A DNA stretch of 36,763 nucleotides from an uncultured Saprospiraceae bacterium (GCA_937928405.1 CALFWZ010000125.1:1-36763); one strand, 5' to 3'. Shown: positions 8,503 to 17,383, numbered from the stretch's first letter. The notes: generated from the sequence alone by a model not told the origin. Translations and numbers: made by a program.

Positions 8503-9639
8503 CTATTTACTCAGCTTATCCACTAAAGCTTCTAAAATATTCTTTCGCAGTTTTCTTTCATCTCGCTCCAAAACGTATATCGACAAAGACGTATCTAAAT
8601 CTGGAAAATACATAACTACCGTTCCCCAAAATCCACCATGACCATATCCTTTAAACCCTTTGACATTATCTTCTGAAAGTCCCAAAAAATAGCGTATATC
8701 CTTCCCATCTTTGGTATTAATCTTTGTGTAGATTTTATTTAAGGTCTTTTGATCTTTAATTATTTTACCATTAAATAAGCTATAAGAAAACTGTGCTGCT
8801 TCTTTGGTGGTGGTCGCAATCCCACCTCCACCATATAAATCCCAAGATATATCATGCTCATAGGAATCCCAATTTTTTTCACCCCAATATTGATGAACGA
8901 GCGGTTTAGTTTTTGGATTTTGGGGTTCTAACGTTGGAAACCAAGTATCGGTAAAGTTTAATTTTTCATATCGAAGCAGTTCTCTGATGGATTCATAAAA
9001 AGGCTTCTTGGTTATGTTACCAATAATCTCTGTACACAACAAAAAATTAGCATCGGCATAACTAAAAAGATCTTCCGGATTACCCAGTGGATCGCCCATG
9101 CTGATCGTTAGGGCTAATTGCTCGCCTCTTGTCCATCTATGCTGTTGATTTTTATCTATCCAATCTAAATAGGCGTCCGTGGCATAATCCTTAATTCCAC
9201 TTGTATGAGACAGCAAATGTTTGATTTTGATGTCATCCATATTATAACCATCCGATTCAAATAAAGTTACCGTTCCCTTGGACAAATATTGCTTACTCGC
9301 ATCTTCAATGGACAGCAATTTTTGTTCCGCTAATCGAAGGATGGTGGCTGCAATATAGGTCTTGATACTACTTGCAATTAAGGCAGGCTGATCGGGGGAA
9401 AGATCAATTTTATTTTTAGCATCAGCATAACCAGCACTACCACTCCAAGAAATTCCTTTTTTAGCTGATTCAATATGTACCATGATCCCGACCATTTTAG
9501 GATTGGATTGATAAATAGAATCAATAATGGATTGATATTCCGTCGGCTTAAATTCTATGGACTGGGTCCGTTTGGATACTCCGCAACTTCCTAAAATTAA
9601 AAAGGCCAAGGAGAAGAAAAGGTAATTTCTTAAATTCAT
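8503..9639 (-). CDS. Lipoprotein serine hydrolase of the beta-lactamase class C / penicillin-binding family
   Basis: 378 residues with lipobox LGSC (Cys19). The beta-lactamase fold motifs are present: SxxK at 90-93 (Ser90, Lys93 in IASSIK), LLSHTSG (142-148), and the third motif HGG (334-336) in GHGGFWG. The second motif reads YAD (194-196) where the family normally has YxN, so Asn is replaced by Asp. Members act as peptidases, esterases or amide hydrolases on the cell surface; true antibiotic resistance is not implied. It sits directly upstream of the PL6 lyase gene with 37 bases between them. Confidence 0.85.
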   Translation of the reverse strand: MNLRNYLFFSLAFLILGSCGVSKRTQSIEFKPTEYQSIIDSIYQSNPKMVGIMVHIESAKKGISWSGSAGYADAKNKIDLSPDQPALIASSIKTYIAATILRLAEQKLLSIEDASKQYLSKGTVTLFESDGYNMDDIKIKHLLSHTSGIKDYATDAYLDWIDKNQQHRWTRGEQLALTISMGDPLGNPEDLFSYADANFLLCTEIIGNITKKPFYESIRELLRYEKLNFTDTWFPTLEPQNPKTKPLVHQYWGEKNWDSYEHDISWDLYGGGGIATTTKEAAQFSYSLFNGKIIKDQKTLNKIYTKINTKDGKDIRYFLGLSEDNVKGFKGYGHGGFWGTVVMYFPDLDTSLSIYVLERDERKLRKNILEALVDKLSK

Positions 9640-9707
9640 AGGTTTTTTCTTAGGTGAGGAATATCATCTAGCTGATTACAAAATTAACATAAAAATCAAT
9701 ATACTTT

Positions 9708-10670
9708 TTATGCCTTCATCCACTTAATCAAAGCATCTATTTCTACGATGGACCAACTATGAGGATGTCGTTCTCCGTTTGATCGAAACCCTTTATATTC
9801 GGTTTCAATTAGTTCAAATTTTTTCCAATTTTGAGTAGTCTTTAATTGATTAGCAATTTGTTGAATGGCATAGGCATTGGTGTTTTCAAAATCCGTTTGT
9901 CGATTTTTTTTATGCCAAGCGGCATCAGGTTCCGTATAGAAACGTAATTTAGCATCTTTCAAATGGGGAACGTTTATTGTTTGGCTGATGCGTGTAAAAG
10001 GAGATATTTTTTGAATATTTTTTAACATAGATTCCTTTCCAAATTTTTCTTCGAAATAATTCACGATCCATTTAGGTTCGGCTACTCGATCTTCTGATAA
10101 GTCAGGATTGTTGATATCTTTTAGAGAACTTTGATAGAGTCCATAAAGATCAATTGGGGAATCCACCATAAATACGCCTTTAGGGACAACAGCGCTTTTA
10201 TTTTCATAAAGAAAATTAGATAGCGTCAAAGCCACATTTCCTCCAATGGACATTCCTCCAATAAAAACCTGACTCGTACTTAAATCGTTTTCCTGAAAAA
10301 TAGTATTTAACTCCTTGGACAAATTTTCTGTTTGATTTTTATCTATCCATAAATGGCGATTAAAATTCATTAGCAATACAGAAATATTTTGATCCGTAGC
10401 AATTGGTAAGATTTTAAATTCCTCTTTAGTTTCTTTCGAAGTCGCTCCTCCGCCAGGGAATAAGATCAAGACTATTTCGGAGCCTTCCACTTTATGTAGT
10501 TCATAAGCTTCAGTGGTTTTAATTTCAACGCTATGGGATAATTTATCCTTCTTGGATTTATTGGTCTCGCAACTAAATCCAATCAGTGATATTATTATTA
10601 AAAACAATAAATCCCTCATATGTAATTTTTGCATGTTAGTTCGAACTAGCACTGATTTTGCCTCCTTCAT
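9708..10670 (-). CDS. Alpha/beta-hydrolase lipoprotein
   Basis: Hydrolase fold with oxyanion loop FPGGG (71-75) and nucleophile elbow GGMSIGG (138-144, Ser141); a C-terminal His in the RHPHSW segment is the probable catalytic base. A hydrophobic leader ends in GFSC (Cys34), so the protein is probably lipidated. The ATG at 10670 overlaps the TGA of the preceding gene (TGATG), suggesting translational coupling. The internal ATGs at 10634 and 10619 would give a more normal lipoprotein leader and are serious alternatives. Substrate unknown; paired in an operon with a flavodoxin-fold reductase. Confidence 0.75.
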   Translation of the reverse strand: MKEAKSVLVRTNMQKLHMRDLLFLIIISLIGFSCETNKSKKDKLSHSVEIKTTEAYELHKVEGSEIVLILFPGGGATSKETKEEFKILPIATDQNISVLLMNFNRHLWIDKNQTENLSKELNTIFQENDLSTSQVFIGGMSIGGNVALTLSNFLYENKSAVVPKGVFMVDSPIDLYGLYQSSLKDINNPDLSEDRVAEPKWIVNYFEEKFGKESMLKNIQKISPFTRISQTINVPHLKDAKLRFYTEPDAAWHKKNRQTDFENTNAYAIQQIANQLKTTQNWKKFELIETEYKGFRSNGERHPHSWSIVEIDALIKWMKA

Positions 10671-11272
10671 CAATTACAGAATTTCTTAATTTTATTACCA
10701 ATGGAATCTATAATTTTAGCGTGCATTGGTCTTACTTTTTCTTTCTCCAAAGTTCCACCTAAAATAATCATTTCTTTTTTTGCAAATCGGTTACCCAACC
10801 TATCATCCAGCATAATATTCCGCATACTGGCTGCAATATTTATTTCTTCTAAAAAATCATTAGGGTGACCAGCGGTGCAAATTACTAATCCGTATTTTAT
10901 GGTGGTCATTTTTCTAATATCAGAAGCTGCCGATTGACCATAGGCATAGCCAACTGAATACACCCGATCAAACCAACCTTTTAGTTTTGCTGGACAATCA
11001 CTCCACCAAACTGGATAGATAAAGATCAATCCATCCGCTGCTTCCATTTTATCTTGTTCTTCTTTTACATCTTTTGGAATTGGTAGGTCAGTTTTTGCAA
11101 ATCCTTCTCGCTCGTACTCTTCTTCTGTCATGTCCGACTGAAAATTCATTTTATATAGATCAGAAATACTATAATTGATTTTCTCGGCATCTAGGTTTAA
11201 TCTTATCTGCTCTAAGATTTCATAAGTATAGGACTTTTTGCTTGGATGACAGAATACGATATGAACTTTCAT
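10670..11272 (-). CDS. Flavodoxin-fold NAD(P)H:quinone oxidoreductase family protein
   Basis: 200 residues, the usual length for the MdaB/NQO-like family of FMN/FAD two-electron quinone reductases. Visible: the beta-alpha-beta start MKVHIVFCHPSKKS with the nucleotide-phosphate loop (8-14), the YPVWW segment (86-90), and the family's GWFDRVYSVGYAYG motif (99-112). Cytoplasmic, no signal. The stop overlaps the start of the alpha/beta-hydrolase gene, so the two are probably co-translated. A leader of TTTAAT repeats lies upstream. Which quinone or other acceptor is used cannot be read. Confidence 0.88.
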   Translation of the reverse strand: MKVHIVFCHPSKKSYTYEILEQIRLNLDAEKINYSISDLYKMNFQSDMTEEEYEREGFAKTDLPIPKDVKEEQDKMEAADGLIFIYPVWWSDCPAKLKGWFDRVYSVGYAYGQSAASDIRKMTTIKYGLVICTAGHPNDFLEEINIAASMRNIMLDDRLGNRFAKKEMIILGGTLEKEKVRPMHAKIIDSIGNKIKKFCN

Positions 11273-11401
11273 TTAATTTAATTTAAATTAATCCTCTAGT
11301 ATAAGACTTAGGAACTAAATATTTGGAGCATTTTTTAGTAAAACTAACAATTTCTAAAACTATAAAAAATACCCTTCACAACAAAGAATAACGCTGTCTT
11401 A

Positions 11402-12037
11402 TTATTCATTCAAAATTCGCCATCGTATCTGTCTATTCAAACCTAAAACCCATGATAAGACCATTAGAAAACTAATCTTTTGTATCAATGGCAACCACTC
11501 AATAAAATGATTTGTATAGTAAATAATATTGTTGATTCCCAAAATAAAAAGACAGGCAGCACCAGTAATTTTATAGAAGACTAATTCACTGTGATATATT
11601 TCTTTGATTATTCCCAAAACGACTATGAGTCCAAAGAGACTAGAAATGATGGTCAACTCATCATGATAGGAGGTAAAAATAAACAACCCAAAAATCATGG
11701 ACCCTACTCCACACCATTGAATAAGTTTTTGCCATAATGGATTTTCTACCAAAAATTCGCCTACTTGATAGAAAAAAACAACCATACTCAAGCATAACAT
11801 CATCATTGCGAAAATAGCAAAAGGCCGAGCAGGATTGACGACTCCATTCATCGTATTTTGACTCAGTAAATTGCACCAATAATTGTGCATCCAATCATAA
11901 CCTACTGAAGTTGGATTGGCTTGGGAGCCACCAGGATACAAGGTGGCGGCATACATCCAAAGAAAGATAAATAATCCAATTCCTATTATAGGAATTCGAT
12001 TTAGAAAAAGCGATAAACGGAGTTCATTAGTGGTCAA
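11402..12037 (-). CDS. Multi-pass membrane protein, unknown function
   Basis: 211 residues with about six hydrophobic segments (roughly 13-33, 73-93, 105-122, 127-146, 153-172, 180-200). The first loop contains a conserved-looking YPGGSQANPTSVGYDWMHNY stretch (33-52) and NPARPFA (68-74). The arrangement resembles DUF998-like proteins common in Flavobacteriia, but I could not verify this. No signal peptide beyond the first segment. It stands between the quinone-reductase operon and a secreted protein gene with short gaps on both sides. Confidence 0.7.
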   Translation of the reverse strand: MTTNELRLSLFLNRIPIIGIGLFIFLWMYAATLYPGGSQANPTSVGYDWMHNYWCNLLSQNTMNGVVNPARPFAIFAMMMLCLSMVVFFYQVGEFLVENPLWQKLIQWCGVGSMIFGLFIFTSYHDELTIISSLFGLIVVLGIIKEIYHSELVFYKITGAACLFILGINNIIYYTNHFIEWLPLIQKISFLMVLSWVLGLNRQIRWRILNE

Positions 12038-12065
12038 TAAAGTTTCTTTTTAATCACAAGTGACA

Positions 12066-12836
12066 TTATTTATTTAATAAACTACCATCTCTTTTATAAA
12101 CATGGATTTGCAAATTTGGTAAGATACCCGTTGCTTTAGCCAAAATAGATTTTGTGAGACGAAGGTCAATTTTATCTTTGTATTTTAAAATACAATCTCG
12201 TTCCAAACAGATTTCTGAATAGATAGGTTCAGAAACAAATCGTTCATTATTCATACTAAGCTGTTTGAGATATATACCATCAACCGAAGGCAGGTAAGTA
12301 ATTATCCGTATCGAATTATGCCCCTTAGGTTTTTCGATAATTTTTAAACGAGGTACCTCATCTGAATAATCTAAAAAATCCAATAGACAATTACGACCAT
12401 CTTGTTTTGTGATAACTAATTTGCTATTTTTTTCCGAATAATTATTATAGGTTGGAATATCCGAAAAATTGATGGGAGATATTATTTCTCCTTGGTGGTT
12501 ATACAAGTTGATCACTCCATCATTATTCGTTCCAAAAATAATTTTTTCTCTATTACAATTAATCTGGATTTTCTTTAAATCTTCTTTGATGACCAATCCG
12601 CCTTCTAAGTTGAATAGTTTTTTTTGGTCCTCTTCCGTAGTGCAGATAAAATAATTACAAAGTGGTTCTATTTTTTTATACATGAATGTTGTTGTCGGAG
12701 TTCCATCCATGAAGGCTAATTTGAATAAACCATCTTGTTCTATTATTTGAATTCTCGAAGAACCTGATTCAGGGTTTTGTTCCTGTCCAAATAAAAAACA
12801 AGGAAGGAAAACAAGTATTAATAATATCTTTTCCAT
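12066..12836 (-). CDS. Secreted protein with WG-like beta repeats, unknown function
   Basis: 256 residues with a clear Sec signal (1-17, ending LFG before QEQ). The mature part has loosely repeated units of the type DGLFKLAFMDG, KKLFNLEGG and DGVINLYNHQG, each followed by a short basic or aromatic strand. This resembles WG/KWG-type beta repeats. No catalytic motif recognised. It follows the membrane protein gene by 28 bases in the transcription order of neighbours, so a shared operon is possible. Confidence 0.65.
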   Translation of the reverse strand: MEKILLILVFLPCFLFGQEQNPESGSSRIQIIEQDGLFKLAFMDGTPTTTFMYKKIEPLCNYFICTTEEDQKKLFNLEGGLVIKEDLKKIQINCNREKIIFGTNNDGVINLYNHQGEIISPINFSDIPTYNNYSEKNSKLVITKQDGRNCLLDFLDYSDEVPRLKIIEKPKGHNSIRIITYLPSVDGIYLKQLSMNNERFVSEPIYSEICLERDCILKYKDKIDLRLTKSILAKATGILPNLQIHVYKRDGSLLNK

Positions 12837-12933
12837 GTTTTAAGTTTCCTATTTAATTAATTTTTATCATTCAAAATTAGCAATATAAAAGAACTATATT
12901 TTTTTGAATAAAATTCCATCTACTCAATTTTGA

Positions 12934-13329
12934 TTAAATTTCTCTACCCTTTTGAACGCCCCAAAACGAATATAATAACAGCCCACCTATTCCAATCCCA
13001 ACCAAACCACTCAACCATGCAAACGATTTTATCTTTGGTAGCATCGTGGTCAATAATTCTATAAAACCTTGATGTCCTAGAAAAAGAAAAAAGATGGCAG
13101 CTAATATACTCACCACCCCAAAAAAACGAAGTACCATTGGAAATTTAGACCGGCTGGCAACAAAAAGAAGAAGCATGCCAAATACGATCCTTACACCAAT
13201 CGCTAACCTATAAAGACTTTTCTTCTCCAACCTACTTTCCATCCAATTTATAATAATATCGGGTGCGACTAAGAGGGTAATTCCAATCAGAATAATAACA
13301 AGTCCAAGGATCTGCAAGAGAAATTTCAT
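12934..13329 (-). CDS. Small four-helix membrane protein
   Basis: 131 residues with four probable transmembrane helices (about 4-22, 42-60, 67-86, 103-123). The second begins with a basic amphipathic patch (LEKKSLYRLAIGVR). No motif recognised. It starts 30 bases after the stop of the ABC ATPase gene, so it could be the third gene of that transcript and even an additional membrane component, but this is inference from position only. Confidence 0.65.
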   Translation of the reverse strand: MKFLLQILGLVIILIGITLLVAPDIIINWMESRLEKKSLYRLAIGVRIVFGMLLLFVASRSKFPMVLRFFGVVSILAAIFFLFLGHQGFIELLTTMLPKIKSFAWLSGLVGIGIGGLLLYSFWGVQKGREI

Positions 13330-13359
13330 GATGACATATTATGAAGTTGTTTACTTAGA

Positions 13360-14013
13360 TTATCGAATATAACCATTAAATCGTAAATCTTCTTCCTCTT
13401 TTACCATTTTAAAAACCCCATCTTTCAATAAAAACAAGGAATCAGAAATTTCTACAACATTCTGATATTGATGATCGGTAATTAAAATTCCTTTTTTGGC
13501 ACTTAAGGCCTGAATCCGATCTTTGACCAACTGGACATGAACAGGCATAATATGAGAAAATGGCTCATCTAGAATAGTAAATTTTGTATCAGCTTCCATC
13601 ACAAGTAGCACCTCAAGAATTCTTTTTTCTCCACCGGATAGATCAGAAAATTTTAAGTTGATATTTTTTTCCAGAAACGGATATTGCGTTATGAATCCTT
13701 GGAGTTCAAGCCCATATAATTGAATTAATTTGGAGACTTGAATAGACTTGGGGTGAAATTCATGCTGGGGTAAATAATTAATCAAACCAGATTCTTTGTA
13801 TAGGTTATCCAATAATTTACCTTGGTAAGAGAGATGCTTAGAAGCCGGCTTAAGTTGTCCAGTGATAATCTTCAAAAAACAAGATTTACCACAACCGTTC
13901 CGGCCCAAAATGCCAGTAACTTTATTTTTATAAAATTCAAAACTAATACCTCTAAGAACTTTATGCTCTCTGAAATTTAAGAATACACTATCTATTTTTA
14001 TCGACTCTTTCAT
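13360..14013 (-). CDS. ABC transporter ATP-binding protein
   Basis: 217 residues, a single minimal nucleotide-binding domain. Walker A GRNGCGKS (37-44), Q-loop Gln83 in LPQH, signature LSGGE (125-129), Walker B FTILDE with catalytic Glu150, and H-loop His181 (TDHQ). It drives export or import with a membrane partner. The upstream gene, only one base away, encodes a small membrane protein that is the natural partner. The substrate is not indicated. Confidence 0.92.
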   Translation of the reverse strand: MKESIKIDSVFLNFREHKVLRGISFEFYKNKVTGILGRNGCGKSCFLKIITGQLKPASKHLSYQGKLLDNLYKESGLINYLPQHEFHPKSIQVSKLIQLYGLELQGFITQYPFLEKNINLKFSDLSGGEKRILEVLLVMEADTKFTILDEPFSHIMPVHVQLVKDRIQALSAKKGILITDHQYQNVVEISDSLFLLKDGVFKMVKEEEDLRFNGYIR

Positions 14014-14014
14014 G

Positions 14015-14347
14015 CTAAGTTCCGCAGAGTTTAATCAAAATAAATATTCCTATAAACCAAGAAATAAAATCCATCAACAATAAAAAGCTCGATAATTCTT
14101 TTTTACCTATTCCAATATTCAAGTAGAAAAATAATTCTTTGGCTTTTAAATTATTATAAAAAATCACCGCCAGCGCACTCGTAATTACCTTAAACCAAAA
14201 CATCAAGGTTAAAGATCCTAATCCAACTTGTAAAAAAATAAGAAACGTTAATAAACTCATCAACCCAACAAACAAAAAATATCCCTTGGAATAAAGAAAA
14301 TATGGAGTGAGGATTTTCAAGGTAGAGCGGATTTTAAAGTCGATCAA
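14015..14347 (-). CDS. Small membrane partner of the ABC ATPase; N-terminus uncertain
   Basis: The 110 residues from the TTG at 14347 hold three hydrophobic segments (about 20-41, 47-63, 85-105) and a NIGIGKKEL loop typical of small Bacteroidota ABC permeases. The stop is one base before the ATPase start. The same frame stays open upstream to 14431 (28 more codons, hydrophobic then Lys/Arg-rich), without ATG or GTG. The only ATG there, 14444-14442, lies just after the SCO1 stop but in another frame, reaching a stop after five codons. So the start is either a rare codon or the gene has lost one base near 14428-14432. Confidence 0.6.
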   Translation of the reverse strand: MIDFKIRSTLKILTPYFLYSKGYFLFVGLMSLLTFLIFLQVGLGSLTLMFWFKVITSALAVIFYNNLKAKELFFYLNIGIGKKELSSFLLLMDFISWFIGIFILIKLCGT

Positions 14348-14447
14348 ACAAACAGAACTTAACCTCTTGAATTTTAGAAAAAGATTAATCCAAAGGAGAT
14401 AACTTATTAACCTTAAAATAGAAATTTTATTTTATCTCTTTCATTTT

Positions 14448-15077
14448 TTAATCTGGTGAAATTTCCGTAATTAATAAATCAATTTCCTCCATCAATATAG
14501 TTACTTTTTCTTCAAGTGTTCCTTCCGCAAACCCTCTAATATGTCCATTAGGATCAATCAGCATAATTTTTCCAGAATGAAAAATCCCGCCAGGCTCATC
14601 CTTATCAGCTCTGACAGAAATTAAAAATTGTCCTGCTAAGTCCCAAATTTTTTCCTTATCACCGGTTAAGAAATACCATTTATTACTGGCAACCGCTAAA
14701 TTTTTAGCGTATAAATTAAGGTGATCCACATCGTCTCTTTTAGGATCCAGTGCAAAGGAAACTAACTTTACCTTATCTTCATTTTTATATTTATCGTAAA
14801 TTCGTAGCATTTGCGATTTAACACGCGGACATATGGTTGGACAGTATGTATAAAAAAAATCGGCTACATAAATATGATTCGACAAATGTTTATTATCGAT
14901 CACCACACTATCTTGATTTCGAAAACTAAATTTCGGAATTTGGTAATAGATCGTGTCTTGCGCATTTATTTCATGGAATCCAAGAAAAGGTAATTCACTT
15001 TGCTTTTTTTTAGCGCAACTAACCCATAAAATAGGAATCAATAATATGATAAAAATTTTCAAAATTATTTTTTTCAT
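14448..15077 (-). CDS. SCO1/SenC-family copper chaperone/thioredoxin-fold lipoprotein
   Basis: 209 residues, lipobox WVSC (Cys21). It has the metal-binding CxxxC of the family (Cys79 and Cys83 in YCPTICP) and the distant ligand His167 in HSGKIMLID, so the copper site is complete. Family members help assemble the CuA centre of cytochrome oxidase or act as thiol reductases in the periplasm. No oxidase genes are in the window. Its ATG overlaps the stop of the upstream hydrolase gene by four bases (ATGA). Confidence 0.92.
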   Translation of the reverse strand: MKKIILKIFIILLIPILWVSCAKKKQSELPFLGFHEINAQDTIYYQIPKFSFRNQDSVVIDNKHLSNHIYVADFFYTYCPTICPRVKSQMLRIYDKYKNEDKVKLVSFALDPKRDDVDHLNLYAKNLAVASNKWYFLTGDKEKIWDLAGQFLISVRADKDEPGGIFHSGKIMLIDPNGHIRGFAEGTLEEKVTILMEEIDLLITEISPD

Positions 15078-15595
15078 TGTAATCTTAATAGATGAAGGAT
15101 TTGCTTAACAACGAGTTGATCTTTATAAATATCATGTCCTCCTCTTGGAATAAAATGACCTTTGATTTTCATGTTCTTAAACCAATTTCCATCCGGTTGG
15201 TAACTGTCTTCTTGTCCAAAATATAATTCAACAGAACAATTTGGCTTTTCTATTTCCTTTCGTAATCGAGTCGCAGAGATCGTCAACAGTTTTTTAATTG
15301 GCAAACCCTGCAACCCTGCTTTCCAAAGGATAACTCCTCCAACGCTGCAACCAAGATACATTTGTGGTTCTTTTTCTAACGTTAAAAGTTTTTTAACTGC
15401 TTTTTGAATTCCAAAATCAATAAACTGTCGGTGAATGTTTTTTTCCTGGTCGTCACTACTATCAATTTCTCCTAAAACACAAGCATCATAGAATTTAATT
15501 TTATAATCATCTCCTAGTGTTTTTTGAAAATTATCCAGCCAACTCGATCTCTTTGCGCCCCATAAATCAGAAAGAATAATCAAGGTCGGTTTCAT
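15074..15595 (-). CDS. Small cytoplasmic alpha/beta-hydrolase
   Basis: 173 residues, short for the fold. Nucleophile elbow GCSVGG (82-87, Ser84), acid Asp130 in GQED, base His154 in GGHDIY give a complete triad in the usual order. No signal peptide. It lies between a GNAT gene (three-base gap) and the SCO1 gene (four-base overlap), so all three are probably one transcript, although no shared pathway is evident. Resembles compact RBBP9/YdeN-like hydrolases; substrate unknown. Confidence 0.78.
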   Translation of the reverse strand: MKPTLIILSDLWGAKRSSWLDNFQKTLGDDYKIKFYDACVLGEIDSSDDQEKNIHRQFIDFGIQKAVKKLLTLEKEPQMYLGCSVGGVILWKAGLQGLPIKKLLTISATRLRKEIEKPNCSVELYFGQEDSYQPDGNWFKNMKIKGHFIPRGGHDIYKDQLVVKQILHLLRLQ

Positions 15596-15598
15596 AAG

Positions 15599-16069
15599 CT
15601 ATTGATTCAATTTTTTCCAATAAATAACCTTGTCTTCCCCTTCGCTCCAAAAGTCTCGGATGACGGCTTCTTTTTGATAATTTAAATTTTCGTAAAATTT
15701 TCTCGTTAAGGCAAGATCAGGTCCTCCAGAAGTTTCTACAATTAAGATACGATGTCCTGCCAAGGTTAATTGTTTTTCTAGATAAGTCATCATTCGATGA
15801 CCAATTCCTTTACCTTGGAAATCACTTTTCACTCCGATGGCATATAGATTGAAAGTACCCTCCGTTAACATTTCAGGAGCGCAGTATCCAAGTGCAATTG
15901 GAACATCGTCTATCACCGCAGTGAACCAAATCTGTTCCGATTCTGGATTATTAAAATAGTCTGCGATCATACCATCCAGCATTTCAGACGGAAATAATTC
16001 AATGGTATCTAACACTTTTTTTAAGTCGATAACATCAGTAGAAACGGTAGGTCTAAGTTGTAAATTCAT
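15599..16069 (-). CDS. GNAT-family N-acetyltransferase
   Basis: 156 residues. The acetyl-CoA-binding motif A is seen as QGKGIG (85-90) within VKSDFQGKGIGHRMM, with the usual following helix, and motif B as KFYENLNYQ near the C-terminus. First gene of a likely three-gene unit with the small hydrolase and the SCO1 lipoprotein. Acceptor substrate not indicated. Confidence 0.88.
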   Translation of the reverse strand: MNLQLRPTVSTDVIDLKKVLDTIELFPSEMLDGMIADYFNNPESEQIWFTAVIDDVPIALGYCAPEMLTEGTFNLYAIGVKSDFQGKGIGHRMMTYLEKQLTLAGHRILIVETSGGPDLALTRKFYENLNYQKEAVIRDFWSEGEDKVIYWKKLNQ

Positions 16070-16119
16070 TTTATTTTATTTGATACTTCTGTCTAAAATC
16101 ACTTCTAATAACCTTACCT

Positions 16120-17262
16120 TTACCTACGTCTAACCCGCTGAAAGGGAATCTCCCACGCCACCGACTCCTTAAGATTTTTAGAAACCTGAAGAACATGACC
16201 TCCATTCTTTTTTCCTTCCAAATCAAGATAGGTAATAATTCCAAATTGACCTGTTTCAGGCAAGTTATATTTTCGGAAGGTTTGTGTAAGTGTATCACCA
16301 TCTAAAACAATCAGATGGTAATTATGATAACAGTCAAAAAACCATTTTTTTCTTTCGTCTCGCGTTTCTGGTTCTGCTCCACAAATATTATTAAACATCT
16401 TTTTTTCATAAGAAAAAATAGGAATAAATAATCTAGTCATATCTGATTCTATAATATCATGATCAATTTGTGGCGTGACTAAAAATTCGTGTGCTGCGTC
16501 CCGATCAGCATAAAATTCACTTTTTGATCTTATGGTGTCAACCGTGGATTCGTAACGTATCAAATACGGAATCCTACTATTATTAAACTGAACCATTGCA
16601 ATAATAAATCCAATACAAATAGTAGCAATCGTCAATCCAATTAAAGATTTTTTCTTTTTAAAATTACTGCCAAAAGTCATGGATATTTGTAGCATGTATA
16701 CATAAAGAGGTCCCATCATAATCATAGAGGACCATTTCGATACTTTAAAGTACCAATTTTGAATGGGTTCATTCTCCTTATAGGCCTTTACATTAGCCAA
16801 TACAGAAATTATTATTGAGAGTACAAGTAGAACTCCAAATAGAATTACAGGAAAATATAAAATTATTTGAGGCACACGATCTAATAGCAGATTATACAAG
16901 ACCAACAGAAGACATATTACCAAAGAAAAATTAACATAAATCATCAACATAAAAAATGCAGAAGAAAATATCACACTACTTAATTCATTGACATCTTTAA
17001 TCGTCTTTTTTAATCTTGGTAAAATAGATAACATTTTACGGGTATAAATTTCTGAATACGCACTATCTTCAATACTATAATCAGGAAACACAGAATTGAG
17101 ACCTACCAATCCCACCCAATAAGCACGCAATAAAAAATGTACAATAAACATTGTGGTCAAAATACTAACGGCCAGTAAACCCAAAAATACAATGCCATAC
17201 CCGACGATATATTGACTTGGGGGCAAGCGATCGATGGCAATAATAGTCGCCCAATCTATCAA
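16120..17262 (-). CDS. Multi-pass membrane protein, N-terminus apparently removed by a frameshift
   Basis: 380 residues from the first in-frame ATG. It has about five hydrophobic segments (roughly 19-50, 96-124, 133-154, 178-196, 208-227), a conserved-looking AYWVGLVGLNSVFPDYS (48-64), and a soluble C-terminal half (about 230-380). The frame is open for another 40 codons upstream (to 17382) without a start, and those codons read as sensible protein (see the 17263-17383 entry). I think the true gene begins at the ATG at 17383-17381 in another frame. The family is unknown to me by function, though I have an impression of similar proteins in Flavobacteriia. Confidence 0.75.
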   Translation of the reverse strand: MIDWATIIAIDRLPPSQYIVGYGIVFLGLLAVSILTTMFIVHFLLRAYWVGLVGLNSVFPDYSIEDSAYSEIYTRKMLSILPRLKKTIKDVNELSSVIFSSAFFMLMIYVNFSLVICLLLVLYNLLLDRVPQIILYFPVILFGVLLVLSIIISVLANVKAYKENEPIQNWYFKVSKWSSMIMMGPLYVYMLQISMTFGSNFKKKKSLIGLTIATICIGFIIAMVQFNNSRIPYLIRYESTVDTIRSKSEFYADRDAAHEFLVTPQIDHDIIESDMTRLFIPIFSYEKKMFNNICGAEPETRDERKKWFFDCYHNYHLIVLDGDTLTQTFRKYNLPETGQFGIITYLDLEGKKNGGHVLQVSKNLKESVAWEIPFQRVRRR

Positions 17263-17383
17263 TTTAAAAAGTTGGATCGTTCCAAAAATGGCTACTGTTG
17301 AAATCAGGAGTTCCGCCTCCCAGCTTTCTTCTTTTAGTTTTTGTAACCAATGCTGGTCTTTTTTTTTCTGTTGATCCGTTCAT
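17263..17383 (-). pseudogene. Upstream coding part of the membrane protein gene, out of frame across an A9 tract
   Basis: Reading the minus strand from the A9 run (plus-strand T9, 17359-17367) in the downstream gene's frame gives DQHWLQKLKEESWEAELL then a hydrophobic segment ISTVAIFGTIQLFKL that joins the annotated MIDWATI. In that frame the codon overlapping the ATG is a TGA. The ATG at 17383-17381 reads MNGSTEKK and reaches the A-run in the +1-shifted frame. Eight rather than nine A would fuse the two into one uninterrupted gene of about 420 residues. It may be a sequencing or assembly indel, a real mutation, or slippage-dependent expression. Confidence 0.6.

Noticed and set aside
16071..16301. 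76-codon minus-strand frame overlapping the end of the membrane protein gene
   Set aside because: It is an alternative frame of the real gene's 3' end; the composition is Arg/Phe-rich and unrelated to neighbours.
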